A program made the position numbers and the translations under genes. 64,000 bases of DNA from RI-153 sp963721725. Its GTDB lineage: Bacteria; Chloroflexota; Anaerolineae; Caldilineales; Caldilineaceae. Shown here piece by piece: positions 19,661 through 29,514 of this stretch (the first letter of the stretch is position 1; every line of letters begins with the position of its first letter). The DNA is taken from positions 100,955 to 164,954 of the forward strand of contig CAVRLX010000015.1 of NCBI GenBank assembly GCA_963721725.1, in the 5' to 3' direction. The notes under the pieces are model-generated. The model was not told where the DNA came from. It saw nothing but the letters and a program-made list of their open reading frames with translations, and made no database searches.

Positions 19661-20518
19661 CTATATCTGCAACAACGCGCCCTGGGCAGCCTTTTCCTCT
19701 TCCGGCTGGGCGGCGGCGGGAAAACTCCCCAACAGTTTGACAAAGGCGGCTCGGTTGAGCAGTCCCAACAATGCCTGGCTACAGTGTGTGTCTTGCCAAT
19801 GGCCTTCAAAGTCAAGATAGAACACATATTGCCAGGGACGGTTGCGGCGTGGGCGGCTTTCGATCTTGGCAAGGTTAATGGAGCGGGTGGCGAATTCCCC
19901 CAGACAGCCGTGTAGCGCACCGGGGCTGTGCGGCGTGGCAAAGACCAACGACGTCTTGGCATCCTCACAGCGGGCTGCTTCGCCTTTGCCCACAATGAAA
20001 AAGCGCGTGTAGTTGGTAGTCATATCTTCAATGCCCTCTTGCACAATCTCCAGCCCATAGATCTGGGCGGCCAGTTTGCTGGCAATCGCGGCCACGCCCG
20101 CTTCTGGCTTCTCGGCCAGTTGCTTGGCGCTGCCCGCCGTGTCATACCAGGGGATGGCCTTGTAGCCGTGGCGGTTGAGAAAACTTTCGCACTGCGCCAA
20201 CGCCTGGGGGTGGCTACGCACCTGCGTGATTGTCTCCGCTTCGCCGGGCAGGACGAGTAGATTGTGGCGCACCCGCAATAGGATTTCGCCGTGGACTTTG
20301 AGATCCCGTTCGAGCAGCAGATCGTAGGCTTTGTTGATGCTGCCTGCCAGCGAATTCTCCACGGGAACAGCGCCAAAGGTAGCCTCATCCTGCTCCACAG
20401 CGGTGAAGATATGCTCAAATGCCTCACAGGGCAGCGTCTGCACCTCGCTGCCAAAATGCTGGCGAATCGCCTCTTCGGAATAGGCTCCGTGTTCTCCTTG
20501 AAATGCGACTGTGGTCAT
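19661..20518 (-). CDS. pheA: Prephenate dehydratase
   Basis: 285 residues from the ATG at 20518, which has AAGGATC upstream; the frame extends further upstream but that part is aroH antisense frame and non-homologous. It converts prephenate to phenylpyruvate. AFQGEHGAYSEEA, VPVENSLAGSI and NYTRFFIVG (catalytic Thr-Arg-Phe) mark the catalytic domain (about 1-185); the C-terminal ACT domain has ESRP and gives phenylalanine feedback. No chorismate mutase is fused, matching the free-standing aroH just upstream. Confidence 0.95.
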   Translation of the reverse strand: MTTVAFQGEHGAYSEEAIRQHFGSEVQTLPCEAFEHIFTAVEQDEATFGAVPVENSLAGSINKAYDLLLERDLKVHGEILLRVRHNLLVLPGEAETITQVRSHPQALAQCESFLNRHGYKAIPWYDTAGSAKQLAEKPEAGVAAIASKLAAQIYGLEIVQEGIEDMTTNYTRFFIVGKGEAARCEDAKTSLVFATPHSPGALHGCLGEFATRSINLAKIESRPRRNRPWQYVFYLDFEGHWQDTHCSQALLGLLNRAAFVKLLGSFPAAAQPEEEKAAQGALLQI

Positions 20519-20576
20519 AGGTTGATCCTTTTGCGAATTGCGAATAGCAAATTGCCAAACATAGTATCTATCGCCG

Positions 20577-21011
20577 CTACCGGCTGACTTTCCACTGCGC
20601 CACCTGTTCATCGATCCAGGCTTGCAGTTCGGCCATGTCCACGGTGTTGACAATGGCCTTATCGGGGCGCAGCGATTGGGCCTCGCCCAGATAGATGTGC
20701 TGAATCTCGCTCTGGGCTTTTTCCGTGTTCCAATGAACCAAGATCCGAATGCAGCGCGGCAGGCTATTGGGCACGGCCATCTCGTGCCCGCACAGCAACG
20801 GCACATCGAACCAGCCCAGTTGACGGGCTGCCAACGCCGGATATTGCGACACGACATCGGGCGTGGTGGTAAAGTAGGCACTGGCAATATCTTCCGAACG
20901 AATGTCGTTGACGCGAATCAACAGCGCCAACAGTTCGCGCGTCGCTTTCAGAATGGCATCGGGTGTATCTTGATGGACCGTGGTTGCCCCACGTACCCCT
21001 CGGCAGACCAT
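20577..21011 (-). CDS. aroH: Chorismate mutase, AroH type
   Basis: 144 residues, slightly longer than the Bacillus enzyme. VCRGVRGATTV (active-site Arg), the pair in RVNDIRSEDIASAYFTTTPD, and PRCIRILVHWNTE identify the monofunctional trimeric AroH class that turns chorismate into prephenate. It is the first gene of the minus-strand aromatic cluster; AAGGAG lies 6 bp before the ATG. A 30-codon ORF ends 13 bp upstream. Confidence 0.93.
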   Translation of the reverse strand: MVCRGVRGATTVHQDTPDAILKATRELLALLIRVNDIRSEDIASAYFTTTPDVVSQYPALAARQLGWFDVPLLCGHEMAVPNSLPRCIRILVHWNTEKAQSEIQHIYLGEAQSLRPDKAIVNTVDMAELQAWIDEQVAQWKVSR

Positions 21012-21024
21012 AATGGCTCCTTGA

Positions 21025-21117
21025 TTAGATGACTGTCACTTCACGGAGATCGGCACGGCCCCATTGACGGCGTAGCAACGGATTGGGTTGTGCCAGCGTC
21101 CACCCAGTGATAGTCAT
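21025..21117 (-). other. Possible short upstream ORF before aroH
   Basis: A 30-codon ORF with two Trp codons and several Pro and Arg ends 13 bp before aroH. It has no ribosome site. A leader peptide for attenuation is conceivable because aroH heads the aromatic cluster, but no antiterminator/terminator pair was found, and chance is as likely. Confidence 0.2.
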
Positions 21118-21139
21118 CGACGGTGATTGGATCTGGACA

Positions 21140-21176
21140 AAAAGAAAGAGCGTGGAGGAAGTCTCCACGCTCTTGG
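21140..21176 (-). terminator. Rho-independent terminator of the histidine-kinase operon
   Basis: An 11-bp perfect stem (21147-21157 with 21163-21173, loop of five) is followed on the minus strand by a T-rich run. It lies 18 bp past the stop of the last gene of that operon. Confidence 0.85.
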
Positions 21177-21193
21177 TCAGTCGTTGGTGCGCA

Positions 21194-21523
21194 TTACACA
21201 GCCAAACGATCCTCAACCTGTGGAGACGGTTGTGGGAGGGTAAAATAATAGCCAAACCAAAAGTTGCCAAAAGAAAACCCGCGCCATTCATGGCGCAGGT
21301 TCAAGGCAAGCAAAATCTCTTCGGCGGTGGGACCGTCAAGCAAAGAAATAGGCAACAGGCGCTCCTCTTCGTGGAGCAAGCAATCGGCAAATTTGCGATT
21401 CGCTGTGCGGTGCTTGATGCGGTGGGCCATGCCAGCCAATTCCTTGGGATCGTGATAGCGTTGATGGCGAGAGAATATCACACTGCTTGGGAGAATGTCA
21501 AACCTGTTTTTCATCAATGTCAT
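21194..21523 (-). CDS. Hypothetical protein coupled to histidine kinase
   Basis: 109 residues. The ATG overlaps the kinase stop by 4 bp (ATGA), and a terminator follows the stop, so it is the last gene of that operon. The sequence has no recognised domain; the C-terminal part is aromatic-rich (HEWRGFSFGNFWFGYYF). No signal peptide or membrane segment is clear. The coupling suggests a role tied to the kinase, but nothing in the sequence shows which. Confidence 0.5.
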   Translation of the reverse strand: MTLMKNRFDILPSSVIFSRHQRYHDPKELAGMAHRIKHRTANRKFADCLLHEEERLLPISLLDGPTAEEILLALNLRHEWRGFSFGNFWFGYYFTLPQPSPQVEDRLAV

Positions 21524-24500
21524 GGATTTTCTTCGGCCCCAATCGCATAAGTCGTGGGCTGCGCGGGCAGGTAAATGCAGAAGATTGTCCCTTTGCCCTC
21601 CTCACTTTTCACAAGAACCTGTCCGCCATGCAGATCGACAATCTCTTTGACAATCGCCAGGCCCAGCCCCGTGCCGCGGATGTTGGACTGGCCGATATGG
21701 CTGCCCCGATAGAAGCGTTGAAAAAGATGAGGAACATCGACGGCGGCGATGCCCATGCCCGTATCTTCGATCTGCAAGATCACCTTATCGTCATCACAAC
21801 AAGTGGTGATGACAATCTTGCCTGTGGGTGTGTAGTTAATGGCGTTGGTCAACAAATTGGTGATGACCTGGGTTAATTGATTGCCGACGCCTTGAATGGG
21901 AATAAGGTGAGGATGCAGCAGCAATTCCAACGTGAGTTGTGAGGTCTCCAGTTTTAGTTGGAAATTGGCAACAACACGTGTGACGAGATAATTGAGATCG
22001 ATAGCTTCAAAGGTGACACGCCCGACACTCAACTCCAGGCGCGAGAGGTCCAGAATATCTTCGGTCAGATATTGCAGGTGCGCCGTCTGCTCTTTAAGCA
22101 CAGCGAGATAGTGATCGTGGCGGTCTGCGCGCCCACGTGCCAAGAGTTCCAAGTACATCTTCAAATTTTGCAACGGTGTACGCAACTCGTGCGAAACGTC
22201 GGAGACAAACTTGGATTTTAGCCGGTCAAGGTCCGTAAGCCGATCATTGGCGGCAGCCAGTTCCCAGGTGCGCTCTATTACGCGCTGCTCCAGCGTTTCC
22301 ACGGCCTGGGCGCGGTGCAGGGCGTTGGCAACAATGTCAGCAATGGCAACCATCAGCCGTACTTCGCCTTCGCCAAAGGGCTGCGCGCGCCCGATCCAAA
22401 AGACACCAATTGCAACATCATCCACAAAAAGGGGAATACAGGCCAGGGCATAGACGCCGCCGCCGAAATCCCACTTTGCCAGGACAGGATGGGTAAGCTG
22501 ATTGTCGATGACAAACGGTTCGCCTGTGCGGAGAACGACGCTGGCAACACTGCCCTGATAGGGAATTACCAGGCCTGTGAGCTCCGGCCAGCGTCCATAG
22601 ACTGTCTCGAAAATCACCTCGTTTTGGGCAATGTTGCAGCGTGCCAAAGCCGTGCCCGCGGCGTTGAAAAGCGTGATCAACTTCTCCACCACCACCTCTT
22701 GCACCTTTTTGTAACTAGGGGCCATCCGCAACGCCGCCGAGATGTTGGCGATATGTTCCAACTCTTGGGCGTAGCGTTCTGTCTCTTCAAAGAGACGAGC
22801 ATTGACCAGGGCAATGGCGGCCTGGCGCAGAAACGACTTCATTACCTCGGTTTCGGCTCCGGACCAACTGTGCGGTTTATCAAAATAGCAGCCGACCGCA
22901 GCCAGCACGCGGGTCTTGGTAGATCAGCGGCCATAGGCCGAACGCACGGTGACCCTCGGCCTCGGCGATCTGGCGGGCCATACTGTCTGCAGGCAGGCGC
23001 TGAAAGTCCGTCACCAACACGGGATTGGCGTCGTATAAAAGTTGATAGCCGGGAAGCACAGCAAAGTGTGTATGAACTTGCTCAAGATAGTCGGGAGAAA
23101 GGCCCTGTGACCAGGGGATGGAAAAGCCATGCTCGGATTGGCGCAGAAAAAAGATGGCACGATCGGCCACCGTCAGCGCCATTGCGCCGCGGCCAATCGC
23201 GCTGATGACTTCAGAGACGGTAAATGAACGGTTGAGGGTTTCGCTCAGGCTAGTTAGTTTGGCAAGCAGGCGGGTCTGTTCTTGTTTGCGGCTGAAAAGC
23301 TCGAGGTGTTGAAAGATCTCCCCCAGTTGATTGGCAATATTCTCGGCCAGGGCCAGATCAAAATTGCTAAACTTGCGCGGCTGGCGAAAATCGAAGCCCA
23401 ACGTCCCAATGACCTCGTCGCCCACCAAAATAGGGATCAACAGGATCGCACAGACATTGCGCTGGTGCATGATGCCGTGGACGGGGGCCATAATGGGATC
23501 GTGCTGGGCGTCTTCCACGGCGAGAGGCTTTTTGTGGGCCAGAATATAGGCCACAGGGTCATTGCCCTGCACCGGGATCTCAATTCCCAGCCCGCTCGCT
23601 GGCTCCTTTTCTTGATATTCAGCCATCACCACCAGTGCTGAACGGTCGGCGTTAAAGGTTGCCACGCCAGCCTGGGGAGAACCAAAAAAGTGAGCCAAGT
23701 TTTTGCAGATCTCTTGCAAGGCAGCGGGCAAATTGTCGGCCTGGGTCGTGCTTTGCATAATGCGGTTGATCAGGTTGACTTCTTCCAAATGGCGCTGGGC
23801 AATGCCAGCGTCCTCTTGTTGCGCCGTCACATCGCGCGCAATTCCCTCCACAGCCACCGTCTCGCCCGTCGCATTTCGGATCAGCGTCAGTCGATATTCG
23901 AGCCAGACGATTGTGCCGTTTTTATGTCGCCAGCGCAATTGGGCCGATGGCAGCACCGCCCCATAAAACATCCGATCCAGTAAGCCCCTGTCGACGCGGA
24001 TCCACGACACGCCGAATGATTTCCGGATCGGCGTAGATCTCCGCCGGTGTATAGCCCAGCATGGTCTCAATGGTCTTGTTAATATAGTCGCAGGCAAATT
24101 CTGGCTGCAAACGCAAGCGGAAGATTACGTCTGGCACATTCTCCGCAATCCGCAAAAAACGGGCCTCGCTTTCGTGCAAGGCGTCTTCCATCTGTTTACG
24201 CTGGGTAATGTCCCGGCAAACATAAAGCAGGGTACCAGCGGCGATGGAAACTGCTTTGACTGAAATGAGCAAAACACGGGGCCTGCCGTCCCGGTCCCGT
24301 ATCGTCCATTCCAGATTGGCAATCTCGCCCGCGGCGCGCACGGCCTGGGGGGTAATGGGAAGGGAACCCAACAGCCGATCCACCGTGCCCATAGCTTTTA
24401 CATCGGCAGCTTGATAGCCAAAAATTTTATGGATATTGGGGCAGACGAAGGTAAATTCCCCTGCATCATTGGTAATCAAGACAGCGTCTGAGACCTGACT

Positions 24501-24584
24501 CAACACCATTTGATAGAGATCGCTCTCGGTCATGGCATCCATAGGCGTTGGATCACTCCCATCTGCAATCGGTTGGGGCAACAT
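21520..24584 (-). CDS. Multi-sensor histidine kinase PAS-PAS-GAF-GAF-GAF-HisKA-HATPase (two frameshifts)
   Basis: Assembled from three frames. 24584-about 23990: two PAS domains (DAVLITNDAGEFTFV; FRLRLQPEFACDYIN). About 23990-22905: end of PAS with PAC, then two GAF domains. About 22905-21520: third GAF, HisKA with SHELRTP, and HATPase motifs N (TNLLTNAINYTP), G1 (DTGMGI) and G2 (GTGLGLAIVKEI). About 1,020 residues, no membrane segments, so a cytosolic sensor. Shifts near 23990 and 22905. It starts 3 bp after the aldo/keto reductase stop, so both are in one operon. No cognate regulator is adjacent. Confidence 0.88.
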
Positions 24585-24587
24585 AGG

Positions 24588-25550
24588 TTAGCTCTGCCAG
24601 ACTGACGCCTGATCCAGCGTCTCGATGTGGGCATCGCTCAGGCTCAACGCCACGGCGGCCAGGCTGCTCTCTAATTGTTGCGGCGAATTGGCCCCCACAA
24701 TCGGGGCCACCACCGCGGGCTGGGCCAGCAACCAGGCCAGGGCAACGGCGGCGGGGCTGCTTTCGGTTTCGGCGGCCACGGCCTGCACAGCGTCCAGCGT
24801 GCGCCAGCCCGCTTCGTTGAAATAGCGCTTTTGCACACCCTCGGCGCGGTCGCTCGGCGGGATGGCGTCGCGCTGATATTTGCCGGTGAGGAAGCCCCCG
24901 GCCAGCGGGCTATAGGGGATCACGGCAATGTCGTATTCGTCGCAGACATCGGCTAGTTCGCGTTCAAATTCGGCGCGGTTGACAAGGTTGTAGTGCGGTT
25001 GCAGGGTGTCGTAGCGGGCTGTCTTGTGGGCGTCGGCGCTCCACAGCGCCTGCATCAAACGCCACGCCGGGTAATTGCTACAGCCGATATAACGCACTTT
25101 GCCCGCTTGGATCAGACGGTCCAGCGCTTCCAGCGTTTCGTCAATCGGGGTTTCGGCGTCGTACCAATGGGTCTGGTAGAGATCGATGTAGTCGGTCTGC
25201 AAGCGGCGCAGTGAAGCCTCGGCGGCGTCGATGACGTGTTTGCGGCTTAGGCCCTGATCGTTGGGACCGTCGCCCATAGCCCCGCGCAGTTTGGTGGCGA
25301 TAATCATTTGCTGCCGATTGCCGCGTGCGGCCAGCCAGCGCCCGATGATCTCCTCGCTGACGCCGCCGTGGTTGCCCTCGACCCAGCGGCTATAGATGTC
25401 GGCGCTGTCGATGAAGGTGCCGCCCGCCTCGGCGAAGGCGTCCATCACGGCGAAACTGGCGGCTTCGTCGGCGGTCCAGCCCCATTGCATGGTCCCCAGG
25501 CAGAGTGCCGAGACTTTGAGGCCGGTGCGGCCCAGTCGGTTGTAGATCAT
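24588..25550 (-). CDS. Aldo/keto reductase
   Basis: 320 residues, a single TIM-barrel oxidoreductase using NADPH. Catalytic tetrad visible: Asp in TFIDSADIYS, Tyr four positions on, Lys in IIATKLRG, His in YQTHWYD. The late VAPIVGANSPQQLESSL segment binds the cofactor phosphate. It resembles the YajO/Tas-like and potassium-channel-beta-like branches. It is the first gene of the operon with the histidine kinase. Confidence 0.92.
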   Translation of the reverse strand: MIYNRLGRTGLKVSALCLGTMQWGWTADEAASFAVMDAFAEAGGTFIDSADIYSRWVEGNHGGVSEEIIGRWLAARGNRQQMIIATKLRGAMGDGPNDQGLSRKHVIDAAEASLRRLQTDYIDLYQTHWYDAETPIDETLEALDRLIQAGKVRYIGCSNYPAWRLMQALWSADAHKTARYDTLQPHYNLVNRAEFERELADVCDEYDIAVIPYSPLAGGFLTGKYQRDAIPPSDRAEGVQKRYFNEAGWRTLDAVQAVAAETESSPAAVALAWLLAQPAVVAPIVGANSPQQLESSLAAVALSLSDAHIETLDQASVWQS

Positions 25551-25594
25551 GTGAAGTCCTTGTGTAAGTTTCGAATTGGGAGTTGCAACTTGCA

Positions 25595-25654
25595 GTCTGC
25601 AAATATCTCTTCAGGTCCAGGGTGCGACGCACCTGAACAGGTACGTCTGCAAAT
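25595..25654. repeat. Mini palindromic element, copy 1, with 10-bp flanking direct repeats
   Basis: GTCTGCAAAT occurs at 25595-25604 and 25645-25654. Between them is a 40-bp imperfect palindrome centred on GGTGCGACGCACC and ending in TAC. Two further copies are at 34920-34996 and 60848-60956. It lies in the gap between selB and the aldo/keto reductase gene. Confidence 0.7.
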
Positions 25655-25685
25655 TAAATTGGCTGTAGTCAGTGATGGACAGCCC

Positions 25686-27770
25686 TCAGCGCAGCACCCG
25701 TTCGTCACCGTTGCGGCGGGTGATATGGCGGGCGTCCATTTCTTCCAGCAAGGCCTGCCCATATTTGCGGCTGGTGTCAAAGAGATCGCGTGCTTGGGCC
25801 AGGGTGATCACCCCATGCTCGGCGAGATAGTCGCGCACGCCTTCGATCATGGCCTCGAAATCGGCGTGCCGGAAGAGGACACCACCGGAGAGCCGGGTCA
25901 ACTGGGTCTGGTCAATCAGGGCTTCGAGCAGCGCCTCATCATTGCCCAAGAGGGTCAGGGTTTCGGCAGCGGTGGGCGGTGCATAGGGCGCCGCGGCAAA
26001 GCGGGCCAATGTGCGATCTACGGCGATCTGCTGGTGTGGCGTGAAGCGCACGGCGTGATCCGCGCGCCAGATCGTGCTATCGTCGGCAGCGATCTGCCCG
26101 GCGGCGATAGCCCGTTGGATCAAATCGTTAAAGGCACGCTGCGGGATCTCTTTGGCCGTGCCCCGCCCCGCCCCCACACGCAGGCGGCTGCGCACTTCGC
26201 CGTCGCGCCATGCCGCGGCGCAGGGGCTGCGCGCGGTGATAGTCTGCCAACATCGCCAACAATCCATCGAGCAGACCATGCCAGGCTGCACGGCTGAGCA
26301 GCAGCCCCCCTTCCAGCGTGTGGATCATGGCACTGGCGTGGAGTTCGGCCAGGGCTGCTTCGGCGGATTGCGTGCCCAGGCCACTGCGCCCAATGAGGGC
26401 GGACGCCGTCACAAGCGGTTCACGCTCCAACGCCTGGAGCAAAATTTCTTCGGGCGTGCCGCTGGTGAGGGTTTGTAATTGGGCGATCACGGCGGGATCA
26501 AACCGGCGATAGCGGCGGCGCGGGTGCGGGTTGAGGACCACACCGCCGCCGAGTGTGCTGCTGGGCGAGGGCTGGCGCAGGATGTAGCGATCCCCGGCGG
26601 CCACCACCACAGGCCGGTCCAGGCGCAGTTGTAGCCAGCCTTCGTCGCCGGGAGCCAGACTTTCCACGCCCAGCAGCCGCGCATGAGCGGGCGTTTCGGC
26701 AGCCCCGCAGAAAAAGTCTACGTGTAGATTATGGGCCAGGGGTTTGGGCGCATCGGCTAACAGACGAAAGGAAACATCGATTAAGCGAGTGCCGCGCAAC
26801 GTCTGTGGCTTGCCGATGACCTGCCCACGCCGGATCTGATCGATGCTGATGCCGCTGAGATTCATGGCAACGCGGCTACCGGGGTGGGCGATATTAATGG
26901 ATTGACGATGGCTTTGAAGTCCGCGGATTCGGCCGCTGGGGCCATCGGGCAAAACTTCCACAGCATCGCCCACGGCAAATTGGCCGTCGCTAAGCGTCCC
27001 TGTGACAACAGTTCCAAAGCCGGAGAGCGAAAAGACCCGATCCACGGGCAAGCGCGGACGGTTGCGATCACGCCGGGGCGGCAGTTCGGTGAGGGCATCG
27101 GCCAGGGTGCGACGCAGCTCATCCAGCCCGCGCCCGGTGTGTGCGCTCACCCCCACCAGCGGCGCATCGGCCAAAAAGGTGTCGGTCAGTAGATCGCGGA
27201 GATCCAGTTCCACCAATTCCAGCCATTCGGGGTCGTGGATCAGGTCAACTTTGGTCAGCGCAATCACGCCCGTGGGGATGGCAAGCAGATCGAGAATCGC
27301 CAGATGTTCGCGCGTCTGGGGCATGACGCCTTCATCGGCGGCTACAACAAAAAGGGCAGCATCCACACTGCCCACGCCTGCCAACATATTTTTGATAAAG
27401 TCAATATGGCCGGGGACGTCTATAATGCCGACCTGCTCGATAGGTCGGCTGTTCACAATGCCGACCTGCTCGATAGGTCGGCTATTCACAATGCCGACCT
27501 GCTCGATAGGTCGGCTATTCACAATGCCGACCTGCTCGATAGGTCGGCGTTCACAATGCCGACCTGCTCGATAGGTCGGCTGTTCACGCTCTCGTTGGCA
27601 GCCTGACCGCCAAGGGGGGACAGGGGGAGTTCAATCCAGGCAAAGCCCAGATCGATGGTCATCCCGCGTTTCTGTTCCTCGGCCAGGCGGTCGGGGTTGA
27701 TCCCGCTCAGGGCTTGGACCAACGAGGATTTGCCGTGATCCACATGGCCGGCAGTAGCAATTACACGCAT
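25686..27770 (-). CDS. selB: Selenocysteine-specific elongation factor SelB with in-frame repeat insertion (two frameshifts)
   Basis: GTPase that brings Sec-tRNA to UGA codons. From 27770: G1 AGHVDHGKSS, switch I GMTIDLGFAWIEL, then a 5-copy 11-residue repeat NSRPIEQVGIV, then G3 DVPGHIDFIKNML, G4 LTKVD, beta-barrels, and the C-terminal winged helices that read the SECIS hairpin (25686 to about 26215). Shifts: about 27549, where one repeat junction has 32 instead of 33 bp, and about 26215. The repeat sits between strands beta-2 and beta-3 of the G domain, before the DxPGH loop. Without it the length is normal. No selA, selD or tRNA-Sec is in the window. Confidence 0.88.
27427..27580. repeat. 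Five-copy palindromic repeat array inside selB
   Basis: Five identical 23-bp hairpin units (GCCGACCT, 7-nt loop, AGGTCGGC) begin at 27427, 27460, 27493, 27526 and 27558. The 9- or 10-bp spacers are nearly the same (TATTCACAAT or TGTTCACAAT). The period is 33, 33, 33, 32 bp. On the minus strand it encodes NSRPIEQVGIV repeats in frame with SelB on both sides except for the single 32-bp step. Confidence 0.92.
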
Positions 27771-27809
27771 AAGGGGAGACTCAATTCAAGCTTGGGAAAG
27801 GAATTGGGT

Positions 27810-27863
27810 ATTGGATAGTAGAGATTACCGTAGGTCATCCTACCCCAATCTCTACTATCCAAT
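27810..27863. repeat. Inverted repeat between selB and coiled-coil gene
   Basis: A 17-bp perfect stem (ATTGGATAGTAGAGATT at 27810-27826, complement 27847-27863) with a 20-nt loop. Located just after the coiled-coil gene on the minus strand; may stop or stabilise its transcript. No T-run is present. Confidence 0.75.
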
Positions 27864-27869
27864 CCCTTC

Positions 27870-29172
27870 TCACTCTATCTGCGAGCCGTTGCCAGAGATA
27901 ACCCCGGCGGTGCGGCGTGTGTTGTTCTGGGCGGTGTAGAGTTCGGCGTTGCGGCGCTGCTTTTGCCATTCGTCTTCCAGCGTTTGCATAAGTTCGTCGC
28001 GCTCGCGCAGCGACTCTTGCAGACCATCCAGCCAAGCCTGGGCGGCGTTGAGATAGCGCGTGCCATAGCTTTCGTGGAGCCGCCAAAGCTGGCGCAGCAA
28101 CTCTTCGTGGGTACGCACATCGTGCAAAATGGGGGGGAAATGTTCCAACACTTCGCGGTTGTACTTTTCCTGCTCTTTCCAAAGATGTTCCTGGCGCAGT
28201 TCGGCTTTGCGGCGCTTCTTTTCAAAGTCCTCGCGGAACTCGTCCATCTCGCGGCGTATGCGTTCTTCGGCCAGCCGTTGCAGTTCGTTAACCTGGGCCT
28301 GTTCGCGCTTGATCACCTCTTGGAAGTCTTGAATGGTTTGGGCCGCACGCCGGGCCACATCCAATTGATGGGCATAGGATTGCACCTGTTCATAGGCTTT
28401 GGCGATGACAGAATTCTGCTCGTCAATGCTCTCTTGCCAACGCCCCAGCACCGAGAGCCGATCCACGACTTCGATGCGCACGCGTTCCATGAAATTTTGC
28501 TGTTCTTCGCGCAGTTGGCCGGGGATGGGCCGCCACTTTTCCACGTCCACAGCGGCTTTGCGGGCAGATTCTTCAATCACAGCTAACCGCCCAACCTGTG
28601 CTTCAGTGCGCTTGAAAAGTTCCACCGTCTCTTGCTGAAGTTGGGCAATGCGTTTGGTATCGCTGGTGCGCTGCTCGGCCAGGAAGGGAATCTGGCGGGT
28701 GCGCTCTTCGATCTCTTTTGCCACAATGGAAACCTGATTGCGCACGTGGGAGATCATCTCGTTGAGCCGTTCATCTTCGCCCTTGCGCGATTGGAGCGTC
28801 TCTTCCACGCGGCCAATGCGCGGCAATTCTCGGCGCACCTCGCCGATCTCACGGCTGAGGGCCTCCCGATCCCCCAAGCGCGCCCGTTCCAGATCGCGAA
28901 TGGACTGTACACGCGCATCCTCTTCCCGATCCACCAGGGGCATAAACTCGTTCTTCACATTTTGGATCTGCTGTTCCAATTGGTTGAAGCGGGTTAACTG
29001 TGCCTGGGTGCTTGCCAAGCGGCCTTCCAGATCTTGAATGCGGCGCGTCTGGTCAATCACATCGGCAGATTGGCTTTCGATCTGCTGTTGCAATCGCGCG
29101 AATCTCCGCACGGTCGCGGCGGTGTTCTTCGTCCAACCAATTAACCATTTGTGCCAGTTGTGCAATATCCAT
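27870..29172 (-). CDS. Long coiled-coil protein (one frameshift)
   Basis: About 433 residues, almost wholly heptad-rich alpha-helix from residue 25 to 400 (repeated LEQQI, RELPRI, EEIEERTRQ-type segments), with no membrane span or signal peptide. The start is at 29172 (AGGA upstream; MDIAQLAQMVNWLDEEHRRD); an indel near 29098 shifts to the main frame ARLQQQIESQ. It resembles structural coiled-coil proteins of cell-shape or chromosome-handling type, but no SMC or other catalytic head is present. It stands between selB and glycosyltransferase genes. Function unknown. Confidence 0.7.
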
Positions 29173-29514
29173 ACGGTTTCCTGTTTCGTTTCTGTGCCAG
29201 ACGCAGGGTGCCCTGTTCCAAGCGGGCCAATGTCGTTCATTGCCCTCGATTATACCATCCACCCAAATCACTCCAAAACGATTTGAGCCGTCAATTTATA
29301 CAGTCGATTTGACCACACTCTGGGGGACTGCTACAATTCTGCAAACTTGTACTCTGCACAATTGCACTCTTGCCGTCTACTTTTACGTCTTACTTTTACG
29401 TTTTACTTTTACGTCTGATGAAGAATGCAATGTTCTCCCGTGTGGAAGGTCCGCCCTGGTGTTTGTGCCTGGATTGGTCCTCCATTTATTCAGCTTTAGG
29501 CCAGAGTTATTGAC
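29173..29514. other. Divergent intergenic region with TACTTTTACGT repeats
   Basis: 342 bp between divergently transcribed genes. It contains three tandem 12-bp copies of TACTTTTACGT(C/T)T at 29378-29416. No ORF with support and no clear paired promoter boxes were found; it should hold promoters for both directions. Confidence 0.5.

Noticed and set aside
21083..21550. Plus-strand ORF of 155 codons between aroH and the kinase operon
   Set aside because: It runs through the terminator hairpin at 21147-21173 and is antisense to the gene coupled to the kinase.
27100..27115. Fourth copy of the mini palindromic element (AGGGTGCGACGCAG)
   Set aside because: It matches only half of the core, is inside a conserved part of selB and has no flanking repeats.
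27427..27580. CRISPR-like array (five regularly spaced palindromic repeats)
   Set aside because: Spacers are only 9-10 bp and almost identical, there is no cas gene, and the unit is in frame inside selB.
25686..29172. tRNA-Sec or a SECIS-bearing selenoprotein gene near selB
   Set aside because: No tRNA-like fold was found, and with the many indels an in-frame TGA cannot be read as selenocysteine.
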